DNA from: Helicoverpa zea
Lineage: Eukaryota; Arthropoda; Insecta; Lepidoptera; Noctuidae
Reading direction: 5' to 3'
Assembly: GCF_022581195.2 (NCBI RefSeq)
Contig: NC_061462.1
Coordinates: forward strand, 11,904,001-11,968,000
Length of the DNA stretch: 64,000 nucleotides
A model generated the notes under the pieces. It did not search any database. It worked only from the letters and a program-made list of their open reading frames with translations, and was not told the DNA's origin. Within the stretch, counting starts at the first letter, position 1. Each line of letters opens with the position of its first letter. This document shows, piece by piece, positions 1 through 13,090 of the stretch. A program made the translations under genes and the position numbers.

Positions 1-611
1 TTTACTAGCTGATTAACAAAAGAGATTGTAAAGAGTTTTGTAAATAGATTATTTAAAAACTTTTTTATATAATATTATTTCGAGATTAGTGCACGTATTT
101 TTAAACAATCGGGACCTATTAAATTATGTTTAGGTCGGTGCAATTCCTAAAAACTAAGAAAAGGTAAAGGAAAAGGTAGGTAGGGTAGTACTTAGGTACG
201 TTAAACTAAAAATAAAATTTCAAAAAAATACTAATTTATCCACTTTGCCTGATCTGAGAATTGAAGTATAGTATATAATCTAGATCCATATGCTTATCGC
301 AATAGCATTTTACCTCTGAAAGCCATAATAAATACGGCATAGTAATATTATTACCTATGTCCCTGTAGCCGCTAGCCAAAAGCCATCACTCAAATACCTG
401 CGTGATTCAATCTTGGCCGTATAAAACTATGCCGGAAGCACATAAAATTTATTAAATTATATAACTACTTCGGTTACAACTATTTATTCATAATTATCCC
501 GATTTCAGCGATATTATTACTACGCTTATATCCTTGGTCTTAATCTTACTCTTAATCGTCATACTAGCAAATGTCGCATAATGGGTTAAAAACCATGTAG
601 GTTTCATTCAA

Positions 612-840
612 CAACTGCAACTTTTCTAAGTTTGTATTTACTTTCTTAACATGTCATGGACACCAATGACTGTGTTTTGGAAGGCATCGAAGAGAGTCCC
701 GACTGTCATTTGAACATTTTTGACAGTCAGTCATTGTCCAAGATATACTTAGAAAATAAATACAAACTTAGAAAAATTGCATTATATGCATGACCTGGAA
801 TCGAACACACATTCATATTTGAGAGGTCAGTTCTTTACCC
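612..840 (-). repeat. SINE fragments in inverted arrangement
   Basis: Positions 735-840 carry the head and body of a tRNA-headed SINE on the minus strand: a B-box-like TGGAATCGAACACAC and the 'AGTTCTTTACCCACT' A-box side. Positions 622-665 hold an inverted piece of the same body (CTAAGTTTGTATTTACTTTC). The family recurs at 3790-3966 and 27945-28262. Confidence 0.5.
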
Positions 841-1162
841 ACTCATTTTATTTCGTGCGATGGCAGACTGCTCAGTTGTACCAATAAAATATTTATAACC
901 GTAACTAATGTTAAACATATTGTCATCATAACTACATAAGTAGATTAGTCCAGGTTTAACCTTGTTTTTAATGAACCAATAGTTTAATGATGCACGCGTT
1001 GTAATGACTTACACGTGGGTTTTCAGAGCTCTGCCAAGGTAGGAAATGAGATAATCAGGCGTTTGTTTACCGATGATCTATGACAGGATGTTGTATAGAC
1101 TAAAGAGTATTCCTATATCCTACAACATGTCTTGAAATATTTCGCTTTTTTTGTTATATTTG

Positions 1163-1311
1163 TGGGAAATCATCAAATGACCTTTCCCGCTTTGCGTGCA
1201 GCGTGAGGCAGTGTCAGACTCTTACTGACTAAAACCCACCATGTTCCTTCTTAAGGTCTTTAAGTATGTGCGAGGGCCGCGGTAACTCTTTCGAATAATC
1301 CCGTAGCCCAA
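1163..1311 (+). repeat. dispersed repeat family R1, copy 1
   Basis: Starts GGGAAATCATCAAATGACC and runs through GTGAGGCAGTGTCAGACTC to GCCGCGGTAACTCTTTCG. The same order of blocks recurs at 6703-6850, 17943-18110 (-) and 33060-33233 (-), so it is a dispersed, probably retroposed repeat. Family name not known to me. Confidence 0.6.
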
Positions 1312-2529
1312 GATACAATCCCTTTGTATTTAGAACATTTTTCTTGATAAGTAGATTAATGGACGCCAAAGACTGTGGTTATTTACTTTATGATGGACGC
1401 GAAATACTGCAATATGTACTTTCAAACCTACTGAAAATGCTCATCGTTGATCGAGGTTAGGCCTTTAAGAAAAAAAAGTATAAACTATTGAACCTAACGT
1501 TTTTTTATAGTAAATTAAGAAAAGTTTTAACCGGATTCATTATTTACTTATACTCAATACTTTTTAACATTCTATTATCTATTTTAGTGCAAAATCCGAT
1601 CACTACAAAAGGCCAAGTTTGTATTTGAAATTATAGCTTCTGTATGTCAATACGTTGATTTAAGAATAATCATTGTGTTAACACATCGTAAAACTATGGC
1701 GCTAACAATATCTCACGTGTGTTTAGAATTTCACACCTACTACGCTAATGTATCGATATAGGAATCATACACACATACATAAAGCATATGTACTTACCTA
1801 GATAATACAGACAGACTAAATATTACGAGTCTTTTTGAACCCGGCATATTTTGCAAAACTATTTCACAAACAATGATAAAGACTCTACTGTCGTCTCGAA
1901 TGCCACATCAATCTTCGCACAAAATTTTATCTGAATCGGTTAAGCCGATTTAACGTGAGTGCTGAAAAAAATAAACAGTATCTGCGTACTAGATTGATAA
2001 ATGGAAATAGTTTTATTTCGATGCAGGAAGAGATTCCCGTGGGAACTCATACCGCGGAACCAGGTAGCAACACCATATTTGAAAAGCTTAGAAACAAAAG
2101 GAACCTCTGAATTTACTTGATCACACAAACAAAACTATCTCTAAATTCTCCTAGTATAGTCTTTTTACCTCTCATACCTCATACCTCTTAAACCTCATAC
2201 GTAAAATACCAGTGCCTAAAATACCAGTAAACAAACTAAGTTTATACTTAGGTATTCTCACACGCATAAATTACCACAGATCATTGCACGATGATTCGTG
2301 CTAATAAATCAGTCTTTCATTATAAAAATCATGACCACTTTGTATCTACATACACATGTAGATATAATTATGTGTAATCTCCACGTCAATCGCGTCAGAA
2401 CACAAGTTATGCCGTTTGACCGACTGCCAAAGAGTACGACGTGATGTTAGGGTAACCAAACTATTTGTTTTTAGTCCCTGTCATAAACGTAAATATGTAA
2501 ATACCTAAATTATTAACTAATTTATTAGA

Positions 2530-2715
2530 AAAACACGGTTACGGGTTGCCAGAAGCCGGTTAACGTGACGACCAGTCTTACCGAGGGGTATTGGGTTGCC
2601 CGGGTTGAAGAGGTCAGATAGTCAGTCGCTCCTTGTAAAACATTGGTACTCAGCTGCATTCTGTTAAACTGAAAGCCGACCCCAACATAGGTTGGAAAAG
2701 GCTAGGCAGATGATG
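2530..2715 (+). repeat. retroposon 3' tail (SINE/LINE)
   Basis: Contains GGTTGCCCGGGTTGAAGAGG, CAGTCGCTCCTTGTAAAACA and the tail AGCCGACCCCAACATAGGTT followed by GGAAAAGGCTAGGCAGATGATGAT. The same tail occurs at 18974-19095 (+), 40500-40562 (+), 9155-9236 (-), 13012-13090 (-) and at the end of the SINE at 27945-28262 (-). Confidence 0.6.
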
Positions 2716-3789
2716 ATAAGCAAGGATCATATTAACTTACATAATTTGAAATAATACAATGTTCCATTATCTCAAGTACGGCTTAACTTGAAGTTCCTTT
2801 CTAAGTACGTGGAATGCAGGAAATGTAAAATATAAGCCTCCACCCAGCTATCATTGGTTTTACGTTGTCAAAGTATATTTTATATTATATTTGTCATTAA
2901 AATAGTTGTATACTTGGCGCCATGATATCAATAAACCCTTAAATTCCATGATAGTGCCACTTTGTAATGTTTATACATTATTCTATGATAGTTAAAATAG
3001 ACATAAATAACATTAACCATCTTAGAATATAATTTTGGCTAGCAATTGCGTTTTGTCCGAATCCTTACTAATATTATATGTGAAAGTCTGTGGCTCTTTT
3101 ACACCAGAACAAAAACTAATTTAAATGAAAGATATTCTAGAGCCGGAGAAAGGAAGGAAGACACTTTTTTTCCGGGTGCGGGATTAGTTCCCTCGGGACG
3201 TGTTCGAAACGAAGGGCAACAGTTAGTATTGTACATGGTATCTTTTCTAACTTTTAGTTTAGTTACCGCTCCTAAATTAGAAGTGTTATATAAAAGGGGT
3301 AATATACATACATATTTAATACCTTTTCATAGAATTCTCAATTTCGATAAAATAACTTATACAACAACCATAATCTCACGATTTAAAAGTTATCATAGTA
3401 TCAACGTGTCTCTACCCTTTCGTCAACTTGTACTCTACAGATTATTACCCTGCCTAAAGTATTCGTTCAATCCTAGATACCGCAGTTTTATCTCGCAAAT
3501 CGCCTTTCTTGTAATTAAGTCAGTCTGCATTTGCATCCGAATTTGCAATTCTTGCATTCCTGTTCATCCAGTTTGCCTGACATTCCAGAGGTTGCTATCC
3601 TTAGATGGCCAGGATCTATTTTCTATCAGAACCGGTCCAGCAATAATTAAGAGCTGGTTGCTAAGTTTTACATAAATGACAAATATATTGTCGCTTGAAC
3701 TTTATAACCTTGGGGTAACCACGGTTTTTTGCTCTTAAAATAGTTTTTTTTAAATTTATCAGTATAGTATATCAGTATAATATTGCCAA

Positions 3790-3966
3790 GGATGTTCAAT
3801 GACAGCCGGGCCTACAGTTTAACGTGTCCCACGAAGTACGGTCGTTGGTGCCCAAGATGTACGTAGAAAGTGCATACAAACTTACATTGGTACTTGCTTA
3901 ACCTGGTTTCGAACAAACACTCATACTTGAGGGGTTGGTTCTTTACCCACTAGGCCACCGCGACTT
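3790..3966 (-). repeat. tRNA-headed SINE, partial
   Basis: On the minus strand it starts with a tRNA-like head: GCGGTGGCCTAGTGGGTAAA (A-box-like) and TTCGAAACCAGG (B-box-like). A body follows, ending at the GACAGCC block. It matches the longer copy at 27945-28262 but lacks the LINE-like tail. Confidence 0.55.
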
Positions 3967-4317
3967 CTTCAAGAATATGTCTTAATATGTTCAAAGAAAC
4001 CGCTGTTTACATGTATTTTAATCCCGATTGATGTTAATTGCATACTTAATTGATTACATATTGATAAGAGAATGTTTCTTCCTGTTGTCGAGGTAAGGTT
4101 ATCAGTTGCATTATCGATAAATTGATTATTATGATTGTAGGAAACCGCGTGCAAGTGCACTTTACTTTTTGAAGTACCTACTTAACTGTAGCTACATTGT
4201 TGCCAAGTGTTACCAAAATCCATCAAGCAGTTTACACGTGAAACAATATAGACATAGACAGGACAGAATAGACATATTCAGATCTAGATAGACCTACATC
4301 CTACTATCCTACTTCCT

Positions 4318-4500
4318 ACTAATATTATAAATGTGAAAGTTTGTGAGAATGTATAGATGTATGTTTGTTATTCTTTCACGCAAAAACGGCTGGACCGATT
4401 TGGTTAAGATTTGGTATGTAGATAGGTGATACCTCGGATAAACACATAGGCACTTTTTTAACAACACAGCATGCGGGCGAAGCCAAACTTTCGCATCGAT
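4318..4500 (+). repeat. dispersed lepidopteran-type repeat
   Basis: Begins near 'ACTAATATTATAAATGTGAA' and runs through ACGGCTGGACCGATTTGG to GCATGCGGGCGAAGCC. A related beginning (ACTAATATTATATGTGAAAG) lies at 3068-3090. Such blocks are common in lepidopteran introns; I cannot assign a family. Confidence 0.45.
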
Positions 4501-5362
4501 ATAATTAAATTTATTATTCGTAAAATGTCCTTACAGAAATGCAAACGATGGTAACATTACTCGGATATGAGATAATGCAGCTTGAGTGCAATTCCTTGAC
4601 AGTGCACTCCGTTCAAGGGTGCATGAGTAATTGGTGCAACATTGCATAATAGTGCACCTCACCTGCCAATGGATAAGTACTGAGAATCGGTTTTAGGAAA
4701 TCGTCATTATTTTTGGATTCTGATTAATGCTGATGGTGCAGACCTGATTTAGTTGCCTCGGGTCTAAATAGAATATAAGGTGTGACGTTGTCTTTAGGGA
4801 TTTATAAAATCTACTTCTTCTGTTAGGTACCTACGTATATTCCTTGTTTTTTCTTTCTCATTTCATCATATACCTATTTTGAGGAAATTTTGAATTATAT
4901 AAGTCCTAAACATTATTTAAAAAAATGAGCTATAATATTAACATTTAAGTTTGCAATATAGGTTCATGAATGATATTTGTTCCTAAGAGGTAAATCAGAT
5001 GTGAAGCGGTATAATATTTTATTAATTCTTACGTATTTGAATGATCACACGATAAATGTTTCACCTCTAAGTCTTCTTTATTGCATACGAAATTCTTTGG
5101 CAAAGTAATGCGTTTAATTATTTATTTGTTTTACAAATATAGATCAAAGGAAAACTAAAATAGTTTCACGTCATGATGCCTACATTGAAAAATAACTGTT
5201 GCTACTTCTGCCAGCGATTTCACCCGCTTTCCGTGGTCCCAAAGTTACATATAGCTGGAAAGCTTCTAACATTTGCTATACTTAGATATATTCATAAATG
5301 TATTACACAAAATGCGGAAAACCCCGTCTTTAAATAATATTAATAATTATCAGTAACTTATA

Positions 5363-5493
5363 GTTATCGGCACGGATATTGAGCCCTGACCTTCACCTGC
5401 GCAGAAGCGATTTATTGGTTAATTGCCTTATGTGTACAGTGCGCAAAGCGATCCCCACTCTTCCGCCGAGAGCTCAATATCCGTGCCGATAAC
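5363..5493. mobile_element. MITE family M1, copy 1
   Basis: A 131-bp element with long inverted ends (GTTATCGGCACGGATATTGA at one end and its complement at the other), flanked by TA on both sides (5361-5362, 5494-5495). A second, nearly identical copy is at 17010-17139. The TA duplication fits Tc1/mariner-type MITEs. No coding capacity. Confidence 0.75.
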
Positions 5494-6225
5494 TATATCA
5501 GCCATTTCCTGGGTAAAGTGATTCACATCTCGTGAACTTAATACGAATACTTTTGATGTCGAAATGGTTGGCTCTCATTGGTGGAGACCTAAGTACAGCA
5601 AAGGACGACAGGTGATAACAAAGAAGTGCTTACCTATAATAAACAGAAACACATTTAGCAGAATTATTATACTTTAGATATTAGTATAGATACAGGTTTC
5701 TCAGCCTAATTAGAAGCCATAAAATAAATCCACAAAGTCACGCCGCCCACAACTGCATTCTTCAATTAACTGCAGTTTATTCATAAAAATGCACACCACG
5801 TTCTTTGTTATTATACCTACACTGCAATTGATATTAATTATTATATCTATTTATTACTAGTTGTTTTCTGCGGTTTCACTCGTGTACCGTGACCTGCACT
5901 CAATAGATTATTATTACGTTCTTTCTCATCTCCCTTCCAATCCAAATTCCATCTTCTATGGTATAGGTAGACATTTACATTCAAAGATTGACCAAATAAA
6001 ACTTCCAAAAGACCACTGCGATGCGTTATTATTTCCATTTCCCAATTAATTGTCTAGCTAAGTAGTAAAATAATATTAAAGGTCAGAATACGTAAATGTA
6101 CCTACCTATGTACTACAAATATTTTAAGAAATATACATTACCTGCATAATCTTGTCTGTCTGACTATAACCAGGAACGCCCTTGATGCACTCACACACAC
6201 ACACAAACACATCAGGTTAAAACTA

Positions 6226-6452
6226 TAGTTCGGCCATTCAGAGAATGCGTTCCTGACACGTCGCGATTGAACTGACGACGTAATAACATTCATTGATTAT
6301 TGATATAATAATGTTGTTTTAATGCTCCTCAATTGTTAAAACGGTAAACAACCAGCAAAAATATTTTTATCGTAACTGCAACGCCATTGCAAAGTTACGT
6401 CGTCAGTTCAATCGCGACGTGTCAGGAACGCATTCTCTGAATGGCCGAACTA
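6226..6452. mobile_element. MITE with about 58-bp terminal inverted repeats
   Basis: The left end TAGTTCGGCCATTCAGAGAA, continuing through the GACACGTCGCGATTGAACTG block, is repeated as its reverse complement at the right end. TA flanks both ends (6224-6225, 6453-6454). The near-identity of the arms suggests a recent insertion. Non-coding interior. Confidence 0.75.
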
Positions 6453-6702
6453 TAACCAGATTCTCTCCCTTAGCACAGATTATCGTGTAACCTTAACTGT
6501 CTCTCACTATTTGAATCGATTTACATTTGAATTTGATGATACAAATATGGACGACACAAATCAAAAAATCACAAAGAGCTATCACGATATGCCATCTTTT
6601 TTAATAGCGTCCGCACTAAAGACTCCAAAAATATTGAACCAAGTATGGTAGTTGAAAAGAGGTGGTAACTACACCCAACTGGCAACTACTTACTTGATTT
6701 TT

Positions 6703-6850
6703 TGATGGGAAATCATCAAATGACCCCTCCCGCTGTGGGTTAGCAGCGTGAGGGAGTGTCAGACTCCTACCTACTGACTAAAATACGTCATGTTCCTTCG
6801 TAGGCCTTTTATGTACCATGGCCGCGGTAACTCCACCACCTGAAGCAGAC
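6703..6850 (+). repeat. dispersed repeat family R1, copy 2
   Basis: Same blocks as the copy at 1163-1311: GGGAAATCATCAAATGACCC, GCGTGAGGGAGTGTCAGACT, CATGTTCCTTCGTAGGCC and GGCCGCGGTAACTCC. Confidence 0.6.
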
Positions 6851-8594
6851 GAAACTGCGGGAAGCATTCTAGTGATGATTTCCGTTTATCGAATTTTCAA
6901 TTTCTGATAGAACAGTGACATTAAATTATCAATTAATGACTTGTCTACAACTAAATATAATTTACACTCATGTTTACACTACATTCATAACAATGTCATG
7001 TTGCCAATCCATTTGCAAGCCTTGGCAGTAACAGCTTCATGCACCACAAGCCAGATATTTGATATTTTATATGACAGCGAGTGTAATGTGTTAGTGAATG
7101 AGATTTGTGCATCTGCGTGAACTTTTTAACCAACTTCAAAAAAGGATGTTCTCAATTCGACTACTAAATCTATTCCTTGTTTAATTTACTTTAGGTGCTA
7201 AAGTACTATTTACCTGTAATTTCTTTTTTTATCTTACGTGTGCTGTGGATATTTTAAAGTCTTTTCATCGTTTTAGCGGCTGCTAAAAGCTACTTTTTCT
7301 TCAAGCACATTTTTTTTGAGATGCAGATGAAACTAGCAGGCACTAGCTAATATTGAATAAGTATTGTACTATGGCGTTTTCATTTAGAAGCTCTAAATAA
7401 ATAAATAGTTATGAAAAAGTTAACACACCAATGCGATTAGGTACACAAAAATCGTGCCATTCATTTCTTTATAACATAAAATCTAGACGGCCTAATGTTG
7501 TATTCAAAAAATAAAAATAACACAACAGGAAGAATATAAATAAAATTAATACAGGAATATATTGTGGATGCGCCCGTGTCAATCAGCGAACAAACCTTGG
7601 CAATGAGACGAGAGCGGTGTGGCCTTACAATAAGCGTTTGCGTATTGTTTTTCATTAATTAGGCGTTTCCTCCGATTACATGCTAAAGTGGGAGAATTAC
7701 ATTACAAGGGATCAGGATTATTCATGAATTATTAATCTACATGTAGGTGTCTCATACTACATATCTCATCGTGGTTCTCATTATATTATAATGGTAAAGA
7801 ATTTATTTGTTTGCTTGCTTGAAGGCGTTTGCTTAATGCCAAAAACCATTGGTCCATTTGCAAAACTCTTTCTAAGAAATTGCATCACGCACCTGCTTGA
7901 AAAGAGTCTATAGTTTTCTTCTGAAATTGGGCACATAGCCCAGATAAAACTCTAAAAAAAAATATGTAATCGAACTATACGTTTATGAGGTAAGTGCGTA
8001 GATACAAACCAAATTTTCAGGTTTTAAAATTATATTTACAGCAACTTATATTAGGTACAAACAAACAAAAACGGCAAAACCCGCTAACCTTATAGCCTTA
8101 GTAATTAGATGACCACGTCATTACGTATTACAGTTACGTCTAATAGTTTAATTTGGGCTACCGTTCACCCACAATACTGTAGCTCGATATATTTAGCACG
8201 TCAACATGTCTACTGAGGCTAAAATTACTTCTATACGTCGAAGATGTAGTAAACCAATTTATTATTATACCTTGAAATTGTTTATAGATAAAATGCTGCA
8301 TAATGTTGTTTGGTTAACATAATATACCGTAATATCTTTCACAGGAAATTTCATTATTTATATGTTTAAAGAGTCATATTTTTGTGTACATACTTGCTTA
8401 ATAAAATAAATCATACAAATACCTCTTAAATACGATATAAGAAAGAAGCAACAAAGCCTACACTAATCAAAGGAAAATACATTTTAATTTAAAATAATCA
8501 TAAATATAATTCAATCAGACGGAGCACTTTTGCTGAAAGCGTATAAAAACATTAACTTAGCCATTATATTCAACCAAATTAAACCTTTTTCCAG

Positions 8595-10617
8595 ACTCCA
8601 GATAACCAGTGCTGGGTGAAGTTCGATTACCATCTGCAGAAAATTGCGCACGATGGCAGGAAGAAAGCAGAGGAAAGCGCCGAGATTCACACGAAATATC
8701 TTAAGGGGTACATGGTGGTGGCCAGAATTCACCTCGATAGGGTAAGGCTTATAGAAATTATAATAAGTAATCTCGATCTTCAAAGTTTAAGTCAAAAAGT
8801 AGGCTTATATAATTACCTTAAAAACGCTCCTTTTCACCCCTTAATAAATGTTCTTCATCATCCTCCTGCCCTTATCCCAATTTTATTAGGAACTGGCGCA
8901 GCAAGTTTTCTTCTTCCATACTCTTCTATCTGCTGTCATCTCACGAGTAACTTTCTTTCTAGCTATATGGACTTTCACACAATCCTTCATCGTTTCTTTG
9001 ATGCTTCGTATCGTTTATACCCAAAACCTTCAGACCATGACTTTCATTCCTCGGCATCACATGCCCATACCATGATAGGTGGTTTCCACGCCGCTTCTCT
9101 GTTACCACTTCCTAGGCTCCTAGTGCTCATCATAATCTCTCCAGCCTTTACCAACTATGTTGGGCCAGCATCCAGTCTGAATGTTTTGTGAGTACAAGGA
9201 GCGACTGCCTATCTGACCACCTCAATCCAGTTACCGTGTCCTAGTGTTATGGCTGAAAAGAAGTACCTAACGGTGATGAACAAACTTCTTAGCAACACAG
9301 CTGTGTATTATATCTAATTAGCCATCAGTCATTATTAACCTTTTTAGTGCCCTTAGGCACAAGGCCTCTTCTTGCTGAGAAAAGACACGTGTGGTTATTA
9401 AATAGCAAAGTAGATTTCCGGGGTTTCACACGGATCTTGAAGGAACTAAGTACTTCCCGTACCCAAATAAAATAGCCTATGACACTCCCAAGTACTTACT
9501 TATAAACTTTCTCTCGTTAAAATGTTCTTTCGAAAATGGCTTTGTAGATCCGCAGTTACCCCCTACTGGCCAACATGTCACAAACAAATTAAAAAATATA
9601 CAATCTTATGTTGTGTAGCTAACATACAAATTCATGGAAACCGTATGCATATAAATAAATCTAGCTGCATACTGCATACTTACATGTTTGCAATAACTCC
9701 TGTGGAATGACATCTGCAAGCACAAATAACTCCGATGAAAAATACACAATCATGGTGTTCCGCAAAGGTGTGTATTGCGGAAATTGACTAGGTATTAAAA
9801 AAAATATTAAAATAGTTGCCAGCAACATAGGAATATGTATTTTACTATAATGCATTTTTTATGCAATTGATATGAACACCGTTTTTATGCAATTGGTCTA
9901 AAAAGTATAAATAAAAATAAGGGTGGGTCCCACCATGTAAATCACCGATTTGTAGCGATTTTACGACTGCAATCGTAGTTACATGGTTTATCCCGACCTA
10001 AGTTTGTAGATGTATATTTTTCTTATAAACTAACACGTATTGTTTAGTCTACAAATTAATTAAATACCTTTTTTAATACTCTTTACAGACTGCAGGCTGC
10101 TTGAGGAGGTACGACAGATTTCTAAGGGGCTGCAGGCTGTCTTGTCAGGTAAGAAAGATATTGTATGTTTCGAAAACAAGGCTTAAGAAAACACTTAAAC
10201 GGTTTTTTTTTAAACTTACAACTGCCTTTCAACAGCGGTTTCGCCTGCGTGGGAACATCGAGGATCCGAATAAAAAAGTAATTTAAGTTTAGCCTTCCTC
10301 GATAAATGGGCTATCCAACACTGCAAGAGTAACAAAGGATTGTCAAATCCATGCTTGAAATAACATAAGCAAACCAACTCACTGTTAAAAATTTTCCTCT
10401 AAATTGTTCACAGGAAACAGCCAGAGTAAGTCGTTTTCACCGCATCGCTCTAGAGAAAATTCGCCGAGTTCGAAACGATCTGCCTTTTACGAGGCGAGCT
10501 TACCACGACCTTCTCTGTCGATCCCGCCAAGAGCTGAGGCAGTTCGAAAGGTACGCCTCGATACAGACGAGGCGAGCCATTGAGGAGATGAGATCCTGTG
10601 TAGATGTGAGACGCTAA
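8595..10617 (+). CDS. gene A: unrecognised, probably secreted helical protein (3' part, four exons)
   Basis: Four exons join in phase 0 with GT-AG borders: 8595-8741, 10089-10148, 10236-10277 and 10414-10617 (TAA). They encode 150 residues: 49 starting TPDNQCWVKFDYHLQK, 20 (TAGCLRRYDRFL...), 14 (RFRLRGNIEDPNKK) and 67 ending MRSCVDVRR. I do not recognise the family. The product is charged, probably helical, and has six cysteines. Its last exons resemble exons 4-6 of gene B downstream: exon sizes are 49, 34 (20+14) and 67 codons against 47, 33 and 65, all phase 0, and the cysteine 15 residues into the penultimate block and the two in the last exon are at matching places. I infer a tandem paralogue. 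The 5' exons (signal peptide and the equivalent of gene B exon 3) were not found, so it may be a decaying copy or have remote first exons. A LINE fossil sits in the intron 8742-10088. Confidence 0.55.
8830..9090 (-). pseudogene. fossil of a non-LTR retrotransposon ORF2 C-terminus
   Basis: Read on the minus strand it gives a broken frame with the pattern '...KDCVKVHIARKKVTREMTAD' then RRVWKKKTCCA. This resembles the C-terminal end often seen after the reverse transcriptase of lepidopteran LINEs. Stops interrupt it. It lies in an intron of gene A and is followed (minus sense) by GGATGATGAAGAAC. Confidence 0.4.
9155..9236 (-). repeat. retroposon 3' tail
   Basis: Reverse complement of the shared tail: AACTATGTTGGGCCAGCATC, then GGAGCGACTGCCTATCTGAC. 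Same tail as at 2530-2715. Confidence 0.5.
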
Positions 10618-10797
10618 GGTTTTTGGTGAGGTCGAAAGTTGTTTAAAGGTCTTAAAATTTTTGTAAAATTCTTATAAGTGTAATTTTGTACCTCTGAAGT
10701 TAGATATTTGACGCCTCGCACATGTGCGGCAGTGTTTCTTTGTTTCTTTAGTGACTCCCGTCGATTTGTCGAGATGACTGGAAGATACGTTTCCTAT

Positions 10798-10932
10798 AGA
10801 TGTTTTATTTCACAAAATGCATGAACCATGCTTGTGTGTGTGAGAATGGCTTCTGAGCTTACACACATACAGAGACAATAAGCATTACACATATAAGCAT
10901 GGCTCACTTATTGTCGTGAAATTAAAACATCG
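10798..10932. repeat. imperfect inverted repeat
   Basis: GATGTTTTATTTCAC at the left is answered by GTGAAATTAAAACATC at the right, with further diverged pairing inside (GAACCATGCTTGTGTGTG against ACATATAAGCATGGCTC). Probably an old MITE just downstream of gene A. Confidence 0.45.
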
Positions 10933-11883
10933 ATTTCCTTTTTACCCATAGATTTTTAACCACTTTCGACTTAAATCAAAACTAATAGAATTTATATGTG
11001 TCATACTAGTTAATTTAATAGTGAAAATTAATTCGTATACCTGTGAGTTTAATGAGATTGATAATTAAAGTTCTGTGACTATAGTATTAACTTCTTAGTT
11101 AATATATTATTAAAATATTAGGAAAAATACTTTAAGTATGGTATTTTTTATGGTCCCAGAATTAGTGTGAAAATGGTGATATATTCAGCATTAAATAGAT
11201 TATACAAGGTATAGTTTTAAATTGCCTAGCTAATCGTTCCACACTGCAAACTTTTAGTCGGCCGATAGTTTGTTTGGGCTCATAAATCAGTATGAAGATG
11301 AATGTTACGCACATTACAAAGATCAGGTAGATATTTAGCCAGTAATAAGCAGGTATCAGACCAACTGACAACTTTGATTGGAATGAAGATATTAAAAAAT
11401 CAGATCAAATTGTCGGCCGACTGTTTAGTTTACAGTGCGCTGGTACTCTTAAGCTATTACGGAATTTATTTGACATAAATATTGAATTGATCCAACATTA
11501 TATATCCACAAAATTGATAGAAATCTTTACTTTAATCAGCTTATATACCGACCTACTTATTGTTTTTATTAAGAAATAAAAAAGTAGACGCAGAATGTGA
11601 AATCCAAAAATATACATAGGTACCTAGTAAGTATTTATGTTTAGATAAGTATATGACTTAAAATTGTAAAATTAGATTAAAAAATTAAAATTGTAAAAAG
11701 ATAATTGTGATTAGGTGATGTCAATAATTGGACTCTATGACATTTTTATTGTGTTTTGAAAATATTGCGATGGTCCGTAGGTATTGCAGAAGTACATATA
11801 TGAAAAGAAATGCTTTATTTATATTTTAAACACGAGTTTATCTACTGCTAATGAATTTTTAATAAATAACTTTTGCCATAATA

Positions 11884-12132
11884 TCGCTCACCTAGCAGTA
11901 TAATGACACATTTACAAAAAAAGCGAAACTGGGTTTTTACGGCCTAAGTGTTTAAAAGTGTATAATTTATAAAGTGGTAAAACGGTACGGCATTAGTTGT
12001 TAAAACTATAAAATCTAAGATGAAATATAAAATGAAGTCATAACCTCGTTTCAAACGTTTGCAAAATCTTTGACCCTCATTTCTGTAAAATAAGAAAAAA
12101 GTAGATGTGTCATTATACTGTTAGGTGAGCGA
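11884..12132. mobile_element. MITE, about 30-bp terminal inverted repeats
   Basis: Left end TCGCTCACCTAGCAGTATAA and right end TTATACTGTTAGGTGAGCGA are complementary with one or two differences, extending inward to ATGACACAT/ATGTGTCAT. TA lies on each side (882-883 and 133-134 of their kilobases). Non-coding, AT-rich interior. Confidence 0.65.
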
Positions 12133-13011
12133 TATAGGTAAATATTAAATGTATCTTACCGACTGCGTCAAACGGATCAACGCAATATAGAAATCTTAGT
12201 ATAAAATTCGGTATACAGACACTGTGATAGTTATAAAATAAATGTAATTTAATTCAGAATTAAGTTTTAAATATAATTTGTTGCATGTGTATAATAATGT
12301 ATTAGGTATAGGCAGTTTCGCAACCTTCTGTCTTTAATTAGTAGACGTTTCTTTAAATGATTAACGGTGAGTCCAACTTCAGAAATATTTTTAAAAAGCT
12401 TTTTAAGCGAGGATGGACCGCCCTAAATGTTTGTCAAACTTCCTATTTTAGCTAGTTGGTTGGGCATTGGGTCTATAACTACTGACTGAGTTATCAGAAA
12501 GATAGTTCCATGCGTATTGTCTAAGACCCAGCTGCACCATTCAACTATGACGATATCTCGTGTGATCAAATCGGTGATTTGACAAATGAAAATGGTTCGC
12601 TTATCGTAATAGTTAAATTAGCTTCTCACCGTATGAATAATTTGTCAGGTATCTAACTACTAGATATTCAGAGCCAGAAGTTTGTGAAACTGATTCATTT
12701 AAAATGTTCTTTGTCTGTCTTTTGAGTTTGATTTATTTAGTTTAACTTATCCGGTATAAGGATATCCTTTAACTTATATTTACCGACATTACACAAATGT
12801 TTTCATTAAAAAAGTTTTTCCGTACCTACCTACAAACCCAAAAGGCAGATATTTGAAAATATTGTTTAAATACGTAAAAAAGTACAATCGTTGTGTTTAA
12901 TAAATAAATTGTAATCTAATTCTATTTGTTGTTAATGTTATTATTGTATAAAAAAATGTATTTGACAATCTATTTTTGTAATAAATAAATATTTTAACAT
13001 TGTTTGGTTTA

Positions 13012-13090
13012 TTCTGCCTAGCCTTTTCCCAACTACCGACCTGTATATTAGGGTAGGCTGCTACTAGATGCAGCTGAGTAGCAGTCTTTT
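13012..13090 (-). repeat. retroposon 3' tail, diverged
   Basis: CTAGCCTTTTCCCAACTACC followed by GATGCAGCTGAGTAGCAG is the reverse complement of the family tail seen at 2530-2715. Confidence 0.45.

Larger units (their letters stand above)
1..8594. other. gene-poor, repeat-rich stretch
   Basis: I see no supportable protein-coding gene here. Open frames are short or lie in repeats. The stretch holds SINE and LINE-tail fragments, two copies of a dispersed repeat starting GGGAAATCATCAAATGA, two terminal-inverted-repeat elements and an (AC)n run near 6190-6210; each recognisable repeat is listed separately. The missing 5' exons of gene A could lie here, but I could not find them. Confidence 0.5.

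Noticed and set aside
3046..3675. Open frame of about 200 codons on the plus strand.
   Set aside because: Starts at a non-ATG codon inside a dispersed repeat (ACTAATATTATATGTGAAAG), has a low-complexity composition and no splice or domain support.
7461..7655. Minus-strand frame with LIDTGAST, resembling a retroviral-type protease site.
   Set aside because: The motif is isolated, with no flanking protease or RT similarity and no supporting longer frame.
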